In this document: piece after piece, positions 7,866 to 15,533 of the stretch
How the letters are laid out: each line of letters begins with the position of its first letter
How positions within the stretch are numbered: position 1 is the first letter of the stretch
Assembly (NCBI RefSeq): GCF_003855255.1
Contig: NZ_CP034072.1
Location: forward strand, 5,942,396-6,006,395
Direction: 5' to 3'
From: Mycolicibacterium nivoides
GTDB lineage: Bacteria; Actinomycetota; Actinomycetes; Mycobacteriales; Mycobacteriaceae
DNA: 64,000 bases
Program-made: the position numbers and the translations under genes
The notes under the pieces: model-generated
What the model was told of the DNA's origin: nothing
The model's database searches: none
Seen by the model: the letters and a program-made list of their open reading frames with translations, nothing else

Positions 7866-7939
7866 TAGGCCGCCCGGGACTCGAACTCGGATTTCACGGG
7901 TAAAAAGCCCAGAGTGATAATCGATCTCACCAACGACGC
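7866..7939 (-). tRNA. tRNA-Lys-like (anticodon TTT), weak fold
   Basis: The anticodon stem CTGGG/CCCGT has a C-T mismatch and encloses CTTTTTA, giving TTT. The D stem GTGA/TCAC is good and the T loop is TTCGAGT, with one mismatch in its stem. The acceptor GCGTCGT/GCGGCCT relies on several G-T pairs and one C-C mismatch. It is probably a degenerate tRNA-Lys. Confidence 0.6.
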
Positions 7940-8005
7940 GTTCAATGATGCTCACCGCTCACGGCACGGTACGAGTCCGTAATCCACAAGCCCGAGCATC
8001 GATGG

Positions 8006-8091
8006 TGCGCTCGGCAGGAGTTGAACCTGCATGCCCGCATCGGGCACCCGGGTCTGAGCCGGGGCGCGTCTTCCAGTTCCGCCACGAGCGC
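8006..8091 (-). tRNA. tRNA-Leu (anticodon CAG)
   Basis: A class II tRNA of 86 bases with acceptor GCGCTCG/CGAGCGC and a long variable arm (TGCCCGATGCGGGCA). The anticodon loop CTCAGAC gives CAG. Discriminator A is followed by an encoded CCA. It is the first gene of the array in transcription order. A leader containing CTTTGAAAACTGAACA precedes it, which resembles leaders of stable-RNA transcripts. Confidence 0.92.
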
Positions 8092-8682
8092 GGATGCCAC
8101 ATTGTTCAGTTTTCAAAGAGCCAGCGGTAAAAGATGTTTCACCTGTCACGCCGCTCCGCACACGGTCATTCGGGTGCGTTGCCATAAACAGCATGGGCTG
8201 CGGGCAACGCGATTGTCGAGAGGACTCTTCTTCGTAATCCGTTGCACACCAGCTAAATTAGGCGTGGCGGATTACAGCAACGTCAGGCGACGTTCCTGTC
8301 AGCGACAACAGCGAAGTTGAGAAGTTTGAGAGACTGTTCGTCGGTCTGGTGTTTCCGGCCGCGGCCCGCACCCATTGACAGGGCGGAAGGTCGTTGACGC
8401 ATCGACCGGACGCACCTGAGATGCCCCAGGGCATCATGCTCGACCGACTGTCGGGTAAGGCCTCTGGCGTCGACGGTGCCCGCGCACCACAAACTCGCCG
8501 CGGATGCTTCATGCATCCCGGCGAGCGGCTCATAGCCGTGGCAGGACCTGGTCACGCCGTGACGATAACACCGCATTCCGCCAGTTCCCAGCGAATTTTC
8601 AAGGGGAGATCATCGCCATGTTCGAAGTACGCGCACGGGATGCGGTCTTCGCGCGCGGGCAGTTCGGTGGCGAAGAACACCG
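8092..8682. other. Intergenic region upstream of the tRNA array
   Basis: No ORF here has a recognisable domain, ribosome site or codon bias I would trust. On the minus strand the stretch next to 8091 must carry the promoter and leader of the tRNA array; I could not identify a clear -35/-10 pair. The remainder, next to the CadD stop, looks like decayed sequence. Confidence 0.4.
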
Positions 8683-9297
8683 CTACATCGAGAGACCGAA
8701 TGCGCCGCCTTCGACGAGGATGGTGGTCCCGATAGCGATGAGCGCGATCGGCAGGACGATGTGGCCCCAGCGCGAGAGTGCCTCGGCGATGATCGGGCGG
8801 GAGGCGAAGTATCGCCCGGCCGCGCACCACACCGCAACGCCGATGAGAAACACGACGACGTAGGCGGTGACAGTGGCGATGGATGCCGCAGCGAAGATCG
8901 GTACATAGACGCCGATGTTGTCTCCGCCGTTGGCGAAGGTTACGGCCGCAACCTCCCAGACCCGCGGGCCCGCGGGTGTCGACGCCAATTGGGCATCTGG
9001 TGTTTGGGTGTCGCGATTGCGGTGCCACGAAACCCATGCGGCACTGAGCCCCAACATGATTGGCAGCAGCCCGAAGTACGGAAGCACAACGGGGGGTAGC
9101 AGCGCGGCGCCGAGTAGGGCGCCGCTGATCGACACCGCCAGAATGGCGCCGAAGCCGAGGTACTGACCGACGATCACCCGCATCGCTGCCCCGCGATGGC
9201 CTGGCACCTGACCGAAGAAGACCGCAAGTACGACGATGTCATCGATGTTGGTCACAGCGAAGGCGCCGATCGCCTGGGCGATGGTAGCCAGGCTCAT
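8683..9297 (-). CDS. CadD-family cadmium resistance transporter
   Basis: An integral membrane protein of 204 residues with about five to six hydrophobic segments. The N-terminal FAVTNIDDIVVLAVFFGQ and the later FANGGDNIGVYVP carry the acidic, membrane-embedded motifs of the CadD/LysE-like family. CadD proteins export or sequester divalent metal such as cadmium; specificity here is inferred from family only. ATG 9297 gives the normal CadD length, whereas the frame extends hydrophilically to 9408. No metal-responsive regulator gene is adjacent. Confidence 0.85.
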   Translation of the reverse strand: MSLATIAQAIGAFAVTNIDDIVVLAVFFGQVPGHRGAAMRVIVGQYLGFGAILAVSISGALLGAALLPPVVLPYFGLLPIMLGLSAAWVSWHRNRDTQTPDAQLASTPAGPRVWEVAAVTFANGGDNIGVYVPIFAAASIATVTAYVVVFLIGVAVWCAAGRYFASRPIIAEALSRWGHIVLPIALIAIGTTILVEGGAFGLSM

Positions 9298-9497
9298 GTC
9301 GCGTTCCCAAGCTCGGCGCTCATCGGCGGGAACAATACGCGAATCCGCGTCCACCAGTGTCGTTTCCGGAACTGCGCCGGCAATGAGACGCCAGAATCCT
9401 GAACACAACTCCAGGTCAACGAGAATGGCAGCAACCTAACGGCAACCGGCAATTCTGCCTCTGGCCGGACCCGCTGAGCTGACCGCACACTCGTCGT

Positions 9498-10208
9498 ATG
9501 ACATTGCCGGAAGTTTCGCCATCCGAGAAGGAACAACCCCCCGCCGACACCGATTTGGTCACATTGCCGAGCACACCACTAGCACTGGCAGCGCTCGAAT
9601 TGGTGCAAGGCGCAGAGTCGCCGGCGATCGCCAATCACAGCGTGCGGAGCTATTTGTTCGCTCGGCTGCTCGCCCCGCACATCGGGTTCGTACCTGGCCG
9701 AGATTTCGATGACGAGCTTCTCTATCTTGCGTGCGTCTTGCATGACGTCGGACTGTCACCGCTCGCCAAGAGAAACACTCGCTTCGAGGTCGACGGCGCG
9801 GACCGCGCGGCTGAATTTCTGAGCGGCCATGGTCTGGAGGCTCCCAAGGTCGATGCCGTCTGGGAAGCAATCGCACTACACAACACCGCGGTCATCCCCG
9901 AGCGGATGGGCGCCCTGACTTCGCTGACCTACCAAGGTGTCGCGATCGACTTCGGCGGTGTTCTTGGTCTGCCGGAGACACATCTGAAAGCGGTAACCGC
10001 ACAAATCGGAGCCGTAATCCATTCCGCCTACCCTCGTTTCAACATGGCCACGTCAGTCATCGACGCAGTCGCCGACCACGCCGCAAGCGATCCGAACAAC
10101 GCCCCCCGCTACAGCCCTCCGGGCGAGGTCCTGCGCGAGCGACGCGAATTCGGCGCCACCTATGGCGAGCAGCTCATCGCGGACGGTGGTTCGCGGTGGG
10201 GCAACTGA
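9498..10208 (+). CDS. HD-domain protein, cyanamide hydratase-like
   Basis: A soluble protein of 236 residues with one HD metal-binding domain. The ligand series is visible: His of ANHSVRSY, the His-Asp pair of CVLHDVGLSP, and His of AIALHNTA. The SVRSYLFARLL and TRFEVDGADRAAEFL arrangement is typical of the cyanamide hydratase-like branch, which hydrates cyanamide to urea. Many members have other, unknown substrates. Its stop lies 87 bases before a RidA gene on the same strand, so the two may share a transcript. The nitrogen-compound context is compatible with a nitrile or amide substrate, but this is inference. Confidence 0.82.
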   Translation: MTLPEVSPSEKEQPPADTDLVTLPSTPLALAALELVQGAESPAIANHSVRSYLFARLLAPHIGFVPGRDFDDELLYLACVLHDVGLSPLAKRNTRFEVDGADRAAEFLSGHGLEAPKVDAVWEAIALHNTAVIPERMGALTSLTYQGVAIDFGGVLGLPETHLKAVTAQIGAVIHSAYPRFNMATSVIDAVADHAASDPNNAPRYSPPGEVLRERREFGATYGEQLIADGGSRWGN

Positions 10209-10295
10209 GACCGTGAGACGCCCATCGAAACAGAGACTCCGTGACGGCTGGCTTGCCGAAGTGGATACGAAATGACAACGAAAGGATGCACCCGC

Positions 10296-10724
10296 ATGTC
10301 TAAGCCCGAGTTCTTCGACACCCCCGGATACGGAGAGATCTTTCGGACGCAATACAGCTACGGTCAGGCCGTTCGGATCGGCGATCGCGTGGAAATCTCC
10401 GGTCAGGGCGGGTGGGACGATGACCTGACCTTCTCGGTCGATTCTCTGGAAGCAGAGATCCAGAAGGCCTTTGACAACGTCGAAAAGACTCTTGTAGCGG
10501 CAGGCGCCACGTGGCACGACGTCGTGAAGGTTTACACGTATCACAAACCCATTGGCGAGGGTTCAATCGGCGAGGATCACCTGACAGCGGTCGTTGATCA
10601 GTTCCGCAAGCGGGCGGGAGAACACCTGCCACTGTGGACCGCGCTGGGCGTGAAAGCGCTGGGTCTGCCCGAGATGCATATCGAGGTCGAGGCTGTAGCT
10701 CTGATCGGATCTGGCAGCAAATAG
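10296..10724 (+). CDS. Rid-family protein lacking the catalytic Arg
   Basis: A YjgF/YER057c/UK114-type protein of 142 residues, expected to be a trimer. The fold-defining regions are VEISGQGGWDDD, a long helix FDNVEKTLVAAGATWHDVVKV, and the end GLPEMHIEVEAVALI. True RidA enzymes hydrolyse enamines with an Arg in a YPARS-like segment. Here the equivalent reads LPLWTALGV, with no Arg, so it belongs to an Arg-less Rid subgroup. ATG 10296 is preferred over 10272 because an AAAGGA site lies just upstream. A strong hairpin follows the stop. Confidence 0.87.
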   Translation: MSKPEFFDTPGYGEIFRTQYSYGQAVRIGDRVEISGQGGWDDDLTFSVDSLEAEIQKAFDNVEKTLVAAGATWHDVVKVYTYHKPIGEGSIGEDHLTAVVDQFRKRAGEHLPLWTALGVKALGLPEMHIEVEAVALIGSGSK

Positions 10725-10733
10725 CTCGCGCTA

Positions 10734-10779
10734 CGCCAAGGCCGTCTCGACGCGAGGCGGCGTCGGGACGGCCTTGGCG
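10734..10779 (+). terminator. Strong hairpin terminator after the Rid gene
   Basis: A 20-base left arm (10734-10753) pairs with 10760-10779 through CGCCAAGGCCGTC/GACGGCCTTGGCG and CGACGC/GCGTCG, with one internal mismatch and a six-base loop. It starts ten bases after the Rid stop. No U-tract follows. Confidence 0.7.
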
Positions 10780-10781
10780 CA

Positions 10782-10931
10782 ATCGTCAAGGGAGGCTCCG
10801 GGTTCGTCGGCGAACACCTTGTCAGGCGGTTGGCTGGTGACGGGCACGCCGTGCTCGCTCTCGCTCGATCGGCCACTTCAGCCGACAAAGCCCGCGACCT
10901 GGGGGCAGCACCGCTACTCGCCGAACTTGGT
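10782..10931 (+). pseudogene. Fragment of an NAD(P)-binding epimerase/SDR
   Basis: Downstream of the hairpin one frame reads a typical N-terminal Rossmann motif, GGSGFVGEHLVRRLAGDG, then HAVLALARSATSADKARDLGA. This matches the start of extended SDR or epimerase proteins. The preceding first beta strand is degraded and has no start codon. After about 48 codons the resemblance ends, and the frame stops at 11042 without any catalytic Tyr-Lys motif. It is the relic of a deleted gene between the two Rid genes. Confidence 0.55.
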
Positions 10932-11051
10932 TACTTCGACAGAACCTCACGTGCCGAGGGGCTCAAGCAAATGCAATGCACTGCAAAAGATCCGGTCGCC
11001 CCAGCAGGCACCCCTGCAGCCGGATCGCGACGCGCTTACTGAAAGGACATC

Positions 11052-11483
11052 ATGATTCGCAGGACCTCCCCGCAGGTGGATAACTTCATCACCCCCGAGG
11101 TTTTCAAGGGCTTCGGGTTCAATCAGATCGTGAGCGCCGGGGACACCGTCCACCTCGCTGGCGTTGTCGCGAATGTCGGCGGTCTGGACGATCTACAGAT
11201 CGTTCATCCAGATGACACGGCTAAGCAGCTGGAATTCATCCTTCGGGTGATCGAAGACCTCCTGAAAACTGAAGGTCTGGACCGCACGAATCTCGTGTCC
11301 CTGACAATCTATGCCTCGGACCTGCCCGCACTGGTGGAGGCCATCCCCCAGGTTTACGTTCCGTGGGTCGGCGACCACGCTCCCAACATGTCCATTGTCA
11401 AAGTCCCAGGCTTCTTGCTGCCGGGTCAAGTCCTCGAGATACCCGCGATCGCGTATCGCAAGTCGCAACCCAGTGACGGGTAA
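11052..11483 (+). CDS. Rid-family protein lacking the catalytic Arg
   Basis: A second Rid-fold protein, 143 residues. Recognisable parts are VHLAGVVANVGG, the helix LEFILRVIEDLLKTEGLDRTNLV and the C-terminal LLPGQVLEIPAIAY. The segment that carries the catalytic Arg in true RidA reads APNMSIVKV here, so enamine deaminase activity of the classical kind is unlikely. AAGGACATC lies just before ATG 11052. It is only distantly similar to the first Rid protein, so it is not a recent duplicate. It is convergent with the MDR oxidoreductase gene. Confidence 0.85.
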   Translation: MIRRTSPQVDNFITPEVFKGFGFNQIVSAGDTVHLAGVVANVGGLDDLQIVHPDDTAKQLEFILRVIEDLLKTEGLDRTNLVSLTIYASDLPALVEAIPQVYVPWVGDHAPNMSIVKVPGFLLPGQVLEIPAIAYRKSQPSDG

Positions 11484-11550
11484 GCCCACTGCTGAACCCG
11501 ATGACTGGAAGCAAAGGCCTTGTTCGAAAATCTGTCGTGCGCCGCGGTAC

Positions 11551-12567
11551 CTATATGGGCATGGTCTCGACGACCAACTTGCCTGGTGCTCCCGAATCGA
11601 ACGATCGGATGAAAGCATGCGGTAGCTCATGGAAACCGCGGACCACGGTGTCGATCTCCTTGAGAGTCCCCTCTCGTAGCAACCGTGAGAGTTCCAGCTG
11701 AGCCTCCGCCGCGCGGTCGAAGTAGTCAAGGACGATGAATCCCTGTACAAGGGTGCGCTTACTGAGCAGCAGTCCGAAGTTTCGGGGCCCCGCGGGCCTT
11801 TGATCCAAGTTGTATCCATCGATCAGGCCGCACAAGGCGATGCGGGCGTAGTTGTTGAGTCGATCGATAGTCGCTTCGAACATTGGGCCGCCGGAGTTCT
11901 CAAAGACTTGGTCGATCCCCTTCGGTGTTGCCTCAACTAATTGTTCTGCCCAGTTCTTCGCCTTACGGTCGACGACGCCATCCGCGCCGAGATCTTCGAC
12001 GAGCATGCGGCACTTTTCCGGGCCGCCGGCGATACCCACAACGCGGGCGCCTGCATGCTTGGCGAGCTGCACTGCGACGCTGCCGACAGCACCTGAGGCG
12101 CCTGAGACCAGGACTGTCTGCCCCGCTTGCGGCTTGAGAATGTCGCGTATACCGGCCCATGCAGTGAGGCCTGTCATTCCAAGGATTCCAAGCCAACGCT
12201 GCAGCGGCACATCCGAATTCCCAGGGATGCGTTCCCAATCAGATCCTGGAGCGGCAACCACGAAACGTTCTTGCCATCCGACGAATCCGCGCACTAGATC
12301 TCCTGGTGAGAATCCGCTGTGGCGCGTAGAGACCACACGGGCGATACCCAGTGCTCGCACCGGAGCGCCGATCTGCACGGGCGGCAGGTAACTTGGCCGG
12401 TCATCGAGCCAGCCACGAATCGCTGGATCTATTGATACAAAAAGGGTTTCGAACTCTACGCCGCCTTCTTCGAGATCCGGAAGCACGCTCTCCACGAGGC
12501 GAAAGTCACCCTCGGTGACCGGTCCTTTCGGGCGGCGGGCCAGCACATATTGCAGGGTCTTCGTCAT
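11551..12567 (-). CDS. MDR-family NADP-dependent oxidoreductase (CurA/leukotriene-dehydrogenase type)
   Basis: A zinc-independent medium-chain dehydrogenase/reductase of 338 residues. The N-terminal catalytic domain contains SIDPAIRGWLDDRPSY, typical of the leukotriene B4 12-hydroxydehydrogenase/CurA/YncB branch. The cofactor domain has LVSGASGAVGSVAVQLAKHAG, and the motif ENSGGPMFEATIDRLN follows. Such enzymes reduce the double bond of alpha,beta-unsaturated ketones or aldehydes with NADPH. The start at 12567 follows an AAGGAAG site. It is transcribed away from the deacetylase gene, with 266 bases of promoter region between them. Confidence 0.9.
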   Translation of the reverse strand: MTKTLQYVLARRPKGPVTEGDFRLVESVLPDLEEGGVEFETLFVSIDPAIRGWLDDRPSYLPPVQIGAPVRALGIARVVSTRHSGFSPGDLVRGFVGWQERFVVAAPGSDWERIPGNSDVPLQRWLGILGMTGLTAWAGIRDILKPQAGQTVLVSGASGAVGSVAVQLAKHAGARVVGIAGGPEKCRMLVEDLGADGVVDRKAKNWAEQLVEATPKGIDQVFENSGGPMFEATIDRLNNYARIALCGLIDGYNLDQRPAGPRNFGLLLSKRTLVQGFIVLDYFDRAAEAQLELSRLLREGTLKEIDTVVRGFHELPHAFIRSFDSGAPGKLVVETMPI

Positions 12568-12833
12568 GAGGATCTTCCTTTCAATGGCCGGCTTGTCACT
12601 ACCGTCTGAGGCACGTTAGAACCCGGCGAACCGGCGCGGCTTGGCTAGATGCGCACCGAGTTCGATCTCAGCGCTGCATCAAACATCGCCGCGGTTGACA
12701 TCCCATTCACCTTGCGCGGGGTGAAAGTGGTTGTGCGCCTGAGGCCAAGACGTGCTCCCCATCACATTCGTAGTTTCAATGTCGCGTGGCGTTCAGTCGG
12801 AACGCCGCATGTTCAGAAGAGGGAACTTTTGCT

Positions 12834-13802
12834 ATGGCGGGCCAGTCTTCGCTCAGTAACGTCCAAGTGGCCATCACTGTCGATGATTTCGTGTTGTGGG
12901 ACGGTACGCCGCTTCCAGCGGGACATAGCTCACTCGACGTGACCCGCGCCCTCGCGGAGGCGCTTACCGGTGCGGGTCAGAACGGCATCTACGGGTTCGC
13001 ACACACATATGGCATCGCTACGAACCCAGCCAGCTTGGCCTGCTGGGATGCGTGGCTGGAGGCCGGCCATCACCTGGGCAACCACACTCATCAACACGCT
13101 CCACTGCGCTGGATGAGCGCTGATGACTTCTGCCGTGATATTGACCAAGCCGAGAAGCTCATCGGCCGGCTTGTCGACCTAGCCCCAGAACGCTATTTCC
13201 GCTACCCGATGGACATGTCCTCAGAATCGGAGAGCAAACGCGGACGAGTCGAGGACTTTCTGCGCGACAACGGATATCGAAACGCGCCCATCACCTGCTG
13301 GTTCGGCGACTTCGTCTACATCGTGCCTTATCAGCGGTCCCTCATTACCGGCGACGTCGAGGCACAAGCCAGGCTGGAAGATCTCCACGTCCAGGGCGCT
13401 ATCGAAGGCCTGGAGAAGCATGCCGCATCGGCCCGCACCATGTTCGGCACCAACGTTCCACACATCTGGATGGTGCACGGCACACCCCTGGCCGCACGCA
13501 CCATCGGGCGCATCGTCGAGGCATATGAGCAGCGAGGGGTGCAATTCGTCAGTCTCGAGAAGGCAATGCAGCATCCGGTGAACTTCAGCATGCCGCCGGT
13601 GCAGGACACCTTCAGCAATCATCTTCAGCGCTATGCGATGGCTGCGGGCATCGCGAAACCAGACCTCTCTGAAGAGCTTTTCGGCGAGATCCTCTTCAAG
13701 TGCCCGGTCAACGGGATGGACACCCTTCAGTACTACGACGAGAAGGTCCTCAAGCCAATCGCTGAGCGAGTGGGATCGCCTTATCTATGGGACTGGTCGT
13801 AG
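12834..13802 (+). CDS. Polysaccharide deacetylase-family protein (NodB homology)
   Basis: A metal-dependent amidase-like protein of 322 residues with no signal peptide. Motif 1 is TVDDF (acidic pair), motif 2 is the metal-binding HTHQH in GNHTHQHAPL, and motif 3 is RYFRYPMDM. The cytosolic form and the C-terminal extension fit the PuuE/allantoinase-like or hydrolase branch better than cell-wall deacetylases. The actual amide or ester substrate is unknown. ATG 12834 follows GAGGGAAC. The frame extends to 12786 without a ribosome site. It ends 41 bases before the acyl-CoA ligase gene, so they are probably one operon. Confidence 0.85.
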   Translation: MAGQSSLSNVQVAITVDDFVLWDGTPLPAGHSSLDVTRALAEALTGAGQNGIYGFAHTYGIATNPASLACWDAWLEAGHHLGNHTHQHAPLRWMSADDFCRDIDQAEKLIGRLVDLAPERYFRYPMDMSSESESKRGRVEDFLRDNGYRNAPITCWFGDFVYIVPYQRSLITGDVEAQARLEDLHVQGAIEGLEKHAASARTMFGTNVPHIWMVHGTPLAARTIGRIVEAYEQRGVQFVSLEKAMQHPVNFSMPPVQDTFSNHLQRYAMAAGIAKPDLSEELFGEILFKCPVNGMDTLQYYDEKVLKPIAERVGSPYLWDWS

Positions 13803-13843
13803 CGCCGAAGCTGCATCGAGGCCATCAGAACATAAGAAAGAGA

Positions 13844-15367
13844 ATGCAACTCGTGCTCAACCTCTCTGTCATGCTCACCGACACCGCCCGGGAGCAACCC
13901 TCGACGACAGCGGTGCTCGAAGGTAGCCGCCAGATGACTTACCGCGAGGTCAACACCGCGGCCAACCAGATCGCAACGTTCTTGATCCGCCGCGGCGTGA
14001 ACGCTGGTGATCGAGTCGCCATGAGTGTCCCGAATGTTCTCGAATTCCCCATCATCTATTACGGGATCCTGAAGGCGGGTGCAGTGGTCGTTCCGATGAA
14101 CACCATGCTGAAACGCGCCGAAGTCGCTTACCACCTTCGTGATTCGGGTGCGTGCGCCTACTTCTTTGCCGGTGACTACCTGCCTGAGGACGCCTGGCGC
14201 GGCTTCGACGACGTGGCCACGTGCGAGTTTTCCATCGACATCAGTGACCTGGCAGAACTCTTCGGCGAGCGCTCTCGCGAGGATGTGATGGTCCCGACCG
14301 AAGCGACCGATACTGCGGTCATCCTGTACACCAGCGGCACCACAGGTAAGCCCAAAGGTGCCGAGCTCACACACGCCAACCTTGTCATGAATGCGCTGAC
14401 ATGCCACCGCCTCTTCGACATACTCGATGAGTCGCAGTTGGTGACACTCCCGCTGTTTCACTCTTTCGCCCAAACCGTCCAGCTGAACGCCGGCTTCAGT
14501 AGAGGTGGAACGCTGGTGCTGTTACCCCGATTCGATCCCGGCACCGCATTGGACCTGATCCGTGATCATCAGGTCACTGTGTTCGCCGGCGTGCCCACCA
14601 TGTATTGGGCACTTCTGGGCGCGGCCGCCAACCGCGATGACATCACCGAACTCGGCAGGCAGCTCAAGGTGGCCATGTCCGGCGGCGCAGCGCTGCCGGT
14701 CGAGCTTCTCAAGCGATTCGAGACGGTCTTCGGTGTAGGGATCCGCGAGGGATACGGCTTGTCCGAGACGAGCCCGGTGGTGGCCTTCAATCGACTCGAC
14801 CGGCCGAGTCGGCCGGGCTCCATCGGAATGCCGGTCTGGGGAGTCGAACTCGCGTTGCTCGGCACCGACGGCCAGCACTGCGGTGCTGGCGAACGCGGTG
14901 AGCTCGTCGTCCGCGGGCACAACGTCATGAAGGGGTACATCGGCCGACCTGACGCGACCGACGAGGCCATTGATTCCGGCGGCTGGTTCCACACCGGTGA
15001 TATCGCCACTCGTGACGAGGACAACTTTTTCTACATCGTCGATCGCGCCAAAGATCTCATCGTGCGCGGTGGATTCAACGTCTACCCGCGCGAGGTCGAG
15101 GAGACCCTGATGACTCATTCCGATATCAGCCTCGCTGCGGTGGTGGGAATTCCGGATGAGCGCGTCGGTGAAGAGATCAAAGCGTTCGTTATCACGCGAC
15201 CAGGCACGACGCTGACCGAATCGGAGGTTCTCGCATGGTGCCGTGCTCGCTTGGCCGTATACAAATGCCCACGCGTAGTTCAGTTTTGCCGCGAGCTTCC
15301 ACTCAACGCCACGGGGAAGGTCCTCAAGCAACAGCTCAAAGACGCGAGCAGCGCCGCCATCGCCTAG
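13844..15367 (+). CDS. Acyl-CoA synthetase (ANL superfamily, FadD type)
   Basis: An adenylate-forming ligase of 507 residues that activates a carboxylic acid to its CoA thioester. Motifs are A3 YTSGTTGKPKGAELTH, A5 GYGLSETSP, A7 HTGDIATRDEDNFFYIVDR, and the C-terminal A10 Lys region LNATGKVLKQQL. ATG 13844 follows AAGAAAGAG. The acid is not identifiable from sequence. It is downstream of the deacetylase, so a carboxylate released by that enzyme may be its substrate (inference). Confidence 0.92.
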   Translation: MQLVLNLSVMLTDTAREQPSTTAVLEGSRQMTYREVNTAANQIATFLIRRGVNAGDRVAMSVPNVLEFPIIYYGILKAGAVVVPMNTMLKRAEVAYHLRDSGACAYFFAGDYLPEDAWRGFDDVATCEFSIDISDLAELFGERSREDVMVPTEATDTAVILYTSGTTGKPKGAELTHANLVMNALTCHRLFDILDESQLVTLPLFHSFAQTVQLNAGFSRGGTLVLLPRFDPGTALDLIRDHQVTVFAGVPTMYWALLGAAANRDDITELGRQLKVAMSGGAALPVELLKRFETVFGVGIREGYGLSETSPVVAFNRLDRPSRPGSIGMPVWGVELALLGTDGQHCGAGERGELVVRGHNVMKGYIGRPDATDEAIDSGGWFHTGDIATRDEDNFFYIVDRAKDLIVRGGFNVYPREVEETLMTHSDISLAAVVGIPDERVGEEIKAFVITRPGTTLTESEVLAWCRARLAVYKCPRVVQFCRELPLNATGKVLKQQLKDASSAAIA

Positions 15368-15533
15368 TGGGGCATCGGTTCAACAGCCCTGCACTACAGC
15401 GCCGAGCGCCGCATTACTCGATCATGTCTGTCATCGCAGCAGAAGCTTTGGCCCCAGGGCGAGCGATGCGACTGCAGGCTGTTTCTTCTTCTCGAATTTC
15501 GTGACCCAGATCTCAATCGTCGGAGCAGCCAAC

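Noticed and set aside
6614..8130. Short plus-strand ORFs with LDSNQQPPAS-like or GVDSNHRRP-like peptides
   Set aside because: These are the well-known translated shadows of tRNA T arms, not proteins.
8283..8735. Several 90-113 codon frames upstream of the tRNA array
   Set aside because: No domain, no ribosome site, and overlapping frames on both strands of similar length; I treat the region as intergenic.
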